Below, one piece after another: positions 58,736-64,000 of a DNA stretch of 64,000 bases (within the stretch, counting starts at the first letter, position 1; each line of letters starts with the position of its first letter). The stretch spans positions 36,773,741 to 36,837,740 of the forward strand of contig CM041465.1 in assembly GCA_023213395.1 (NCBI GenBank). The letters run 5' to 3'. The DNA is from Cycas panzhihuaensis. Taxonomy: Eukaryota; Cycadophyta. The notes beneath the pieces were generated by a model. The model saw only the letters and a program-made list of their open reading frames with translations. It was not told where the DNA came from and did not search any database. Both the position numbers and the translations under genes were made by a program.

Positions 58736-60765
58736 AAGAGGAGACTAGCTCCTCCTGCTCGCTTTTGCACCGCCAAGGAGATCCGGAGAAAGCCTACAAA
58801 CACTGGTGACGACCTTCAGACCAAGGCGATCCAAGCATTTTGGAGCTATTTTTTAAAGGTGGAGTCAAGTTATGTTCTAATCGTTTTTTACAAAGATCTT
58901 GTTGGGTGCAGCACAAATTGTTGTCACAAACAGTGATTTGTAAATCTAAAAGCAGATCTAAGGAGTTTGTATGAGAATAAGTTTTTCCTTGAAAAAAAAA
59001 AGGAAGAAAAAAGAGGGGATTTTGTTTTCTTTTTAAATACTTTCTATATCTGCAAACTGGGAGTTGGTTTAAGCTTAGATCTGTTATTTTCTATGGTTTG
59101 AAATACTCAAGTCCTCTTAGATCTACACTGAAAATTATTCATCTGTTGTTCTAATCTGAACCTAGCTGTTTATTGAAGAGATCTACCCTCTGTATTGAAA
59201 ACTTTTTTTTAGAAAATTTCAAGTTGTCCTCCTCTTCACTACTAGACATTGTCACACAACAAGGTGTCTCTCTCACACACTCTGTGCTGTTGTGAAATCA
59301 GCCTTTGTGCTATTGTAAAATCAGCCTCTGTGCTGTTCTAAACTCTGCCTGGTAAGCCTGAATTCTGCCTGGTAATTCTTCTCTGACAAGTGTAAAAGTC
59401 TGCTAAATTCACAGCTGTTATGAACACTGCTGGTAAATCTGAAATCTGCCTGGTAAGTCTGAATTCTGCCTGGTAATTCTTCTCTGACAAGTGTAAAAGT
59501 CTACTAAATTCACAGTATTCAAGTGAAGTCATGCTGTAATTACGTGTCGCTAAATTCATAGCAGTTATGAAGTCTGCCTTGCCTCTAGTAATTCTGTACT
59601 ACTAAATTCAAGTGAAGTCATGTTGTGACTTTTATGAGTCAATTACATTGAAAGGAAGTGGCATCACACTCTTTCAATGGAGCTCTGGCATTGCCAAACT
59701 GAAAACAATCCTTTCCTAAAGGTTATCTTCTTTTTTTTCAAGAAGCAAACTGATCATCAAAATCATTTGGAATAGCATTTTCCTTGTGAAGTGATTTTAA
59801 ATGTTTTTTTTTATCAAAAAGTGATACTTATCACTAATTTTTTAAAAACACTTCTAAGGCACCTTGCATGGTGACCTAATGCCCTTAGTCTCACAGAGGG
59901 CTCAAATACACTTTGTACTTAATAAAAATCACTTTTCTTTTGATCGTTGGGACTAATTTAAAGTCACAACACTTGGTGCTTGATGTCCATTTTCATGCAA
60001 GCGGTTCTCTTATCTTCATTTTTTTAGCATTAAAAGGAACCCACTTGTATCTTCATCACAAGTTTTGCATTACTTCTTTCAGTACTTAAGCTCTTTTTTC
60101 AAAAAGTACTTTGCAAAACTTATTGTAATCAAGCATTTGGTTTCTTACTTGGATCAACATAGCACTACATTTTCATTAGAGTGCTCATTGTAAAAACACT
60201 ACAAGTGTTCATATTCATGTACTTACATTGCTTCCGCTTGAAGCCACTCTTATTGTAAAGCTTAATCAAAGCATTTTCATAAGTACATTTTCCAAGCAAA
60301 AAGAAACCTAAGTTTACTTTAAAATCTGCTAAAAAGTGACTTAAAATCTGTTGGAGAGGCTCGAAAAAGGTTCAAACCTTGCCTCTAAATTAACCTTAAG
60401 CTTGGTGCATTCCCTGGGGACCAATAGGCCGTGCAGTCGATTGCACGACAATTAAGGTTGCTTGAGGAAAGGAGGTTCGAAAGGGATGTTATTGAACATG
60501 AATCCTGTGGAAAGCATGGTACGTCCATGCAAATCAACTCTACCTGCCTTGTCCTAGATTTAACTTGGCCAACTATTGGATCTCCTCTATAAGATCAAGT
60601 TGGACCAACTCCATAGCTTAGTCCTCCACCCCTCATCATTCCATTCAGTTATTGGATCTTCTAGTAAGATCAGGACTGTTGGTTTCATTAGAAGGTGGAA
60701 CTTAAGCGACGAAAGCTTTGAGTTTCCAAGTTATCTGCTAGCTTCAAGCTTTTATAAACTGAAAC
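58736..60765 (+). other. Long leader of copia F
   Basis: About 2 kb without a coding frame. It holds a tandem duplication of a 101-bp unit (see next entry). The 81-codon ORF 60576-60821 is out of frame with gag and has no motif. Confidence 0.65.
59347..59548 (+). repeat. 101-bp tandem duplication in copia F leader
   Basis: GCCTGGTAAG(C/T)CTGAATTC at 59347 and 59448, each followed by TGCCTGGTAATTCTTCTCTG, TGTAAAAGTCT and CTAAATTCACAG. The word CTGCCTGGTAA recurs within each unit. The end of the second copy is diverged, so its edge is approximate. Confidence 0.82.
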
Positions 60766-63700
60766 ATGGCTGCCATAACCATGCTAAATACATGCACCAT
60801 TCGGTTAACAGGACAAGATAATTATCAAGAATGGAAGAGACTCACTCAGAACTTGCTAATCATGAATGAATTTTGGAGTTATGTTTCTGGGAGATTACCT
60901 CGACCAGCACCTGTTACCAATGGAAATGTCATTGTGCAACTTGATGATGCTTTGCTTGCTGCTTAGGAAGCCAAAGATGAAACTGCTTTGGCATTCCTTC
61001 ACATTATTGTTGATGTGCATGTAGATCAAAATATTGGTAGTCCTAACACTTCTAAGGAAGCTTGGGACACTTTGTCCTCATTGTATGAAAGGTGAGATCA
61101 AGCTCATATTTTAATGGTTAAGGCAAAATTGTATTCTGTTAAGTTTATCAAGCCTATGTCGGCTTTTCTTTCCTCCATCAAGGAGGTATGTAATGAACTG
61201 AATACACTTGGAAGTCCAGCTATAAGGGATGAATTGATTACATCCATCACCAAAGCCTTATCGAAAGACTACAATGGCTTCATTTCATCTACTACAAGAG
61301 ATGGTTCTCTCAAAACTATGACATTCAACGAATTTGAAAGTCTGCTACTTCAAGAAGAACAAATCTACACTAAAGATAATGAGGAGGAACCATCTGCATC
61401 AGGTGCATTCACGGCTAATTCAAAGGCCAAACAACAACCCAAACCTGCACTTTTAAAGCAGTTTGGGAACATGAACATTGGGTCTTCAAGGACCAATGTT
61501 GTATGTCATTATTGTGGCAAACCTGGCCACATAGCGCCTGATTGTCAGAAAAAACAAGTAGATCTATGCCAACGATATGACCACGTCATCCGAATCGTGA
61601 CGGTGGCGACCACGTCGATGGTACTAGCGGCGGTTTCGAAGAACCCTCGACCAAATCGAGGTGCCTATCGAAGAGGTCAAAGAGGAAGGGGGGGTTTCAG
61701 AGGTGGCAATCAACGCCACTTTAATCAGTTTGCAGATGAAGACAAACTATTCTGTGCATATCAGACATCTAAAGTTGATGAAACTTGGATTATTGATTCT
61801 GGAGCTTCACAACACATGACTGGAAGTGAAGAGCTCCTCACCAACATCAAGGAAGGCAAAGGTCAATCAGTGACCTTTGGGAATAATCTATCTATCAAAA
61901 TTTCTGGAGTAGGCACAATAACTCCATTTTCTTCTTTATCAAATCCTTCCTCCTCATTTCCCGATGGCAATTCCTATTTAATACCTTCAATGGACAAAAA
62001 TTTACTATCTGTTAGCAAGTTGGACAAGCAACAGATGAGTGTATTGTTCCAAAATGGGAAATGTATAATCAGTGACAAAGAAGACCAAGTAGTAGCTGTT
62101 GGCTATGAGGATCAAGGCCTCTACAAGTTGGATGCAAATAATATAACACTTAATTCTGCTTACTCTGGTTTCATTGTCACTCCTTACTTGTCCAAGATGC
62201 AACTTTGGCATCAATGTCTAGGCCATTTGAGCTTAGACAATTTGAGGCAGATGATCAACAAGAACATGGTACATGGGCTTCCTAAGATTTATGGAATGAA
62301 ATGTGTTTGTGAAGCATGCATTATGGGAACTCAACATTGCCTGTATTTCCCTAAAGGTAAAGCGTGGCGTGCATCACATCCTCTGCAGCTAGTACATTCG
62401 GATTTGTGTGGACCTATGTCCACATCATCTTTTGGAGGAGCTTTGTATTACATCTCCTTCATTAATGACTTTTCTCACAAAGTTTGGGTCTATTTCATCA
62501 AATACAAATCTAAAGCATTTTCCAAGTTCAAAGAATTCAAACTTGAAGTGGAAAATGAGTCTGGCCATTCAATCAAAACATTCAAGACAGACAATGGAGG
62601 TGAATTTACATCAAATGAATTCACCCAATACTGCAAGGATAACGGCATTCGGAGACAACTGACGATACCTCACACTCCTCAACAAAATGGAGTCTCTGAA
62701 TGGATGAACAAAACTTTGGCCAATAAAGCCAAAGCTATGATGTATGCACAAGGACTCACTCGAGCTTACTGGGTAGAAGCATTTCACACAGCTGCCTATG
62801 TGGCTAATCGCAGTCCTACTATAGCAGTCACCAACATGACACCCGAGGAAGCATGGTCTGGCAAAAAGCCTACTGTCAGCCATTTGAGGACTTTTGGGTG
62901 CACTGCTTATATGCACATTTCCGATCAACAAAGGAAGAAATTAGACAAACATAGTCTGAAATGCGCTTTTGTAGGGTATGCCATTCACAACAAAGCCTAC
63001 AAGTTGTATGATCCAACAGGGAAGAAAATGCACCTCTCAAGAGATGTCATCTTTGTTGAAGAAGATTACAAGGAGATGCAAACAACATCCATGCAACCTC
63101 CCATTGACAAAGGCAAGAAGATTGTTGAGGCCTTCCTTCCCTCTCAATCCTCTACACCATGTTCATCATCTGCACCAACTGGACCGTCTACTTCAACTGA
63201 ATTTGCTCCACTTGATCCAAGCATATCTTCTGTTGACCAACCACTTACACCAGAAGATCTTGAGGTTCAAGTAACTTCCATTCAAAAGTTACCTAAATGG
63301 TATATACAAACAGTTCAGGACGGTCACATCATTGAAGGAAAACATCCATCTAAATATCGACAACAAACCAATTATGCACTTATGGCTGAAGTGCTTTATG
63401 TTGATGAGCCTTCCACTTTTGAGGAGGCTTCTAAAAATGAAAATTGGAAGGCTGCCATGGATGAAGAACTCCATTCTATTGAAAAGAATGGTACTTGAAA
63501 TTTGGTTGAATTGCCTAAACACAAACAGGCAATCAGTTACAAATGGGTCTATAAGACCAAATTCCATTCTGATGGTTCACTTAAAAGGCAGAAAGCTTGC
63601 CTTATCGCAAAAGGATTTAAACAAAAAGAAGGTATAGATTATGAAGAAACTTTTGCACCAGTGGCAAACATGAATACCATCAGATTTCTCTTGGCCTTAG

Positions 63701-64000
63701 CTGCTCAATGTAAATGGCCTGTTTACCAGATGGATGTGAAGAGCGCCTTTCTTAATGGCAATCTTTAGGAGGAGGTATATTTGGAGCAACCTCCCGGTTA
63801 CAAAATACAAGGTAAGGAGCATCTTGTATATCGCCTAAAAAAAGCGTTATATGGCTTGAAGCAATCTCCAAGGGCATGGTACTCGAAGATCGGTGACTAC
63901 TTCTTGAGACATGGGTTTCACCGATCTACTTCAGATCCTAATCTATATATAAAAAATGAAAAGAACCATGTAATTTTTATTGCCTTGTATATAGATAACT
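60766..64000 (+). pseudogene. Gag-pol of copia F, single frame with about four stops, incomplete at edge
   Basis: One frame from ATG 60766 to the edge is broken only by TAG 60964, TGA 61093, TGA 63496 and TAG 63766; 61114-63498 is open for 794 codons. Gag: LTGQDNYQEWKRLTQNLL, AWDTLSSLYER, knuckle CHYCGKPGHIAPDC (about 61504-61545), Arg/Gly-rich tail. Protease: WIIDSGASQHMTG (61786). GAG-pre-integrase: LWHQCLGHLSLDNL. Integrase: LVHSDLCGPMSTSSFGG, FKTDNGGEFTSNEF, HTPQQNGVSEWMNK (E of the usual VxER position is present as S-E-W). RT starts [46 protein letters not shown]; the edge falls just before YxDD. Two of the stops fall at Trp/Gln positions. A cell could not make the full polyprotein without readthrough. 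Confidence 0.9.

Larger units (their letters stand above)
58188..64000 (+). mobile_element. Ty1/copia element F, runs off the right edge
   Basis: 5' LTR 58188-58721 begins TGTTAAGATAATG and ends CTCTTTTCACA; the primer site TGGTATCAGAGC (58724-58735) lies two bases after. A 2-kb leader is followed by a nearly intact gag-pol reading frame cut by the window edge in RT. Target duplicate TTACA (58183-58187) awaits its partner to the right. It is the best-preserved element here and probably the youngest. Confidence 0.9.

Overview
The window is nuclear DNA from a large, repeat-rich plant genome, most likely a gymnosperm (conifer or relative). The grounds are AT-rich sequence, one intronless DYW-type PPR gene of the kind expanded in seed plants, a decayed DUF4283-type LINE-like protein, and many old, mutually nested Ty1/copia and Ty3/gypsy elements. 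The lineage is inferred from style, not from a database match. There is no bacterial, phage or CRISPR content.

Layout, left to right. About 560-1200 (-) is a decayed LINE-like ORF1 (DUF4283 plus zinc knuckle). 2738-6707 (-) is an LTR element with 223-bp LTRs and a copia-type primer site, but mostly non-coding interior and only a gag remnant, so it is non-autonomous. 8985-18369 (+) is a heavily mutated Ty3/gypsy chromovirus whose leader has been split by an inverted, 3'-truncated copy of the same family (9972-12660). 21681-24419 (+) is the only intact host gene, a 912-codon PPR-DYW protein predicted to be an organellar C-to-U RNA-editing factor. It is followed by a 153-bp tandem duplication.

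From 25554 to the right edge everything is one nest. A minus-strand copia remnant (25554-26397) is cut by a Tat/Ogre-like gypsy element, here called C, whose 5' LTR starts at 26398. Inside C's 5' LTR sits a 19-kb tandem array (26620-45625) of a second gypsy family, with three LTRs of about 960 bp and two internal regions A and B, flanked by identical 5-bp target duplications. Internal region A is split by a fourth, minus-strand gypsy, D (31482-38344), one of whose LTRs has gained a roughly 200-bp foldback. C resumes at 45631. Its polyprotein is interrupted by copia element E (50232-57522) and again by copia element F (58188 to beyond the edge), the best preserved of all.

The elements do not form a pathway. 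The biology visible is one RNA-editing gene next to a layered fossil record of transposition, LTR recombination, template switching and decay (many in-frame TAG/TAA/TGA codons, consistent with deamination of methylated cytosines). The most unusual structures are the three-LTR array, the inverted half-copy with a 25-bp flank duplication, the LTR foldback, the non-coding periodic element, and the four-knuckle Gag of element C.
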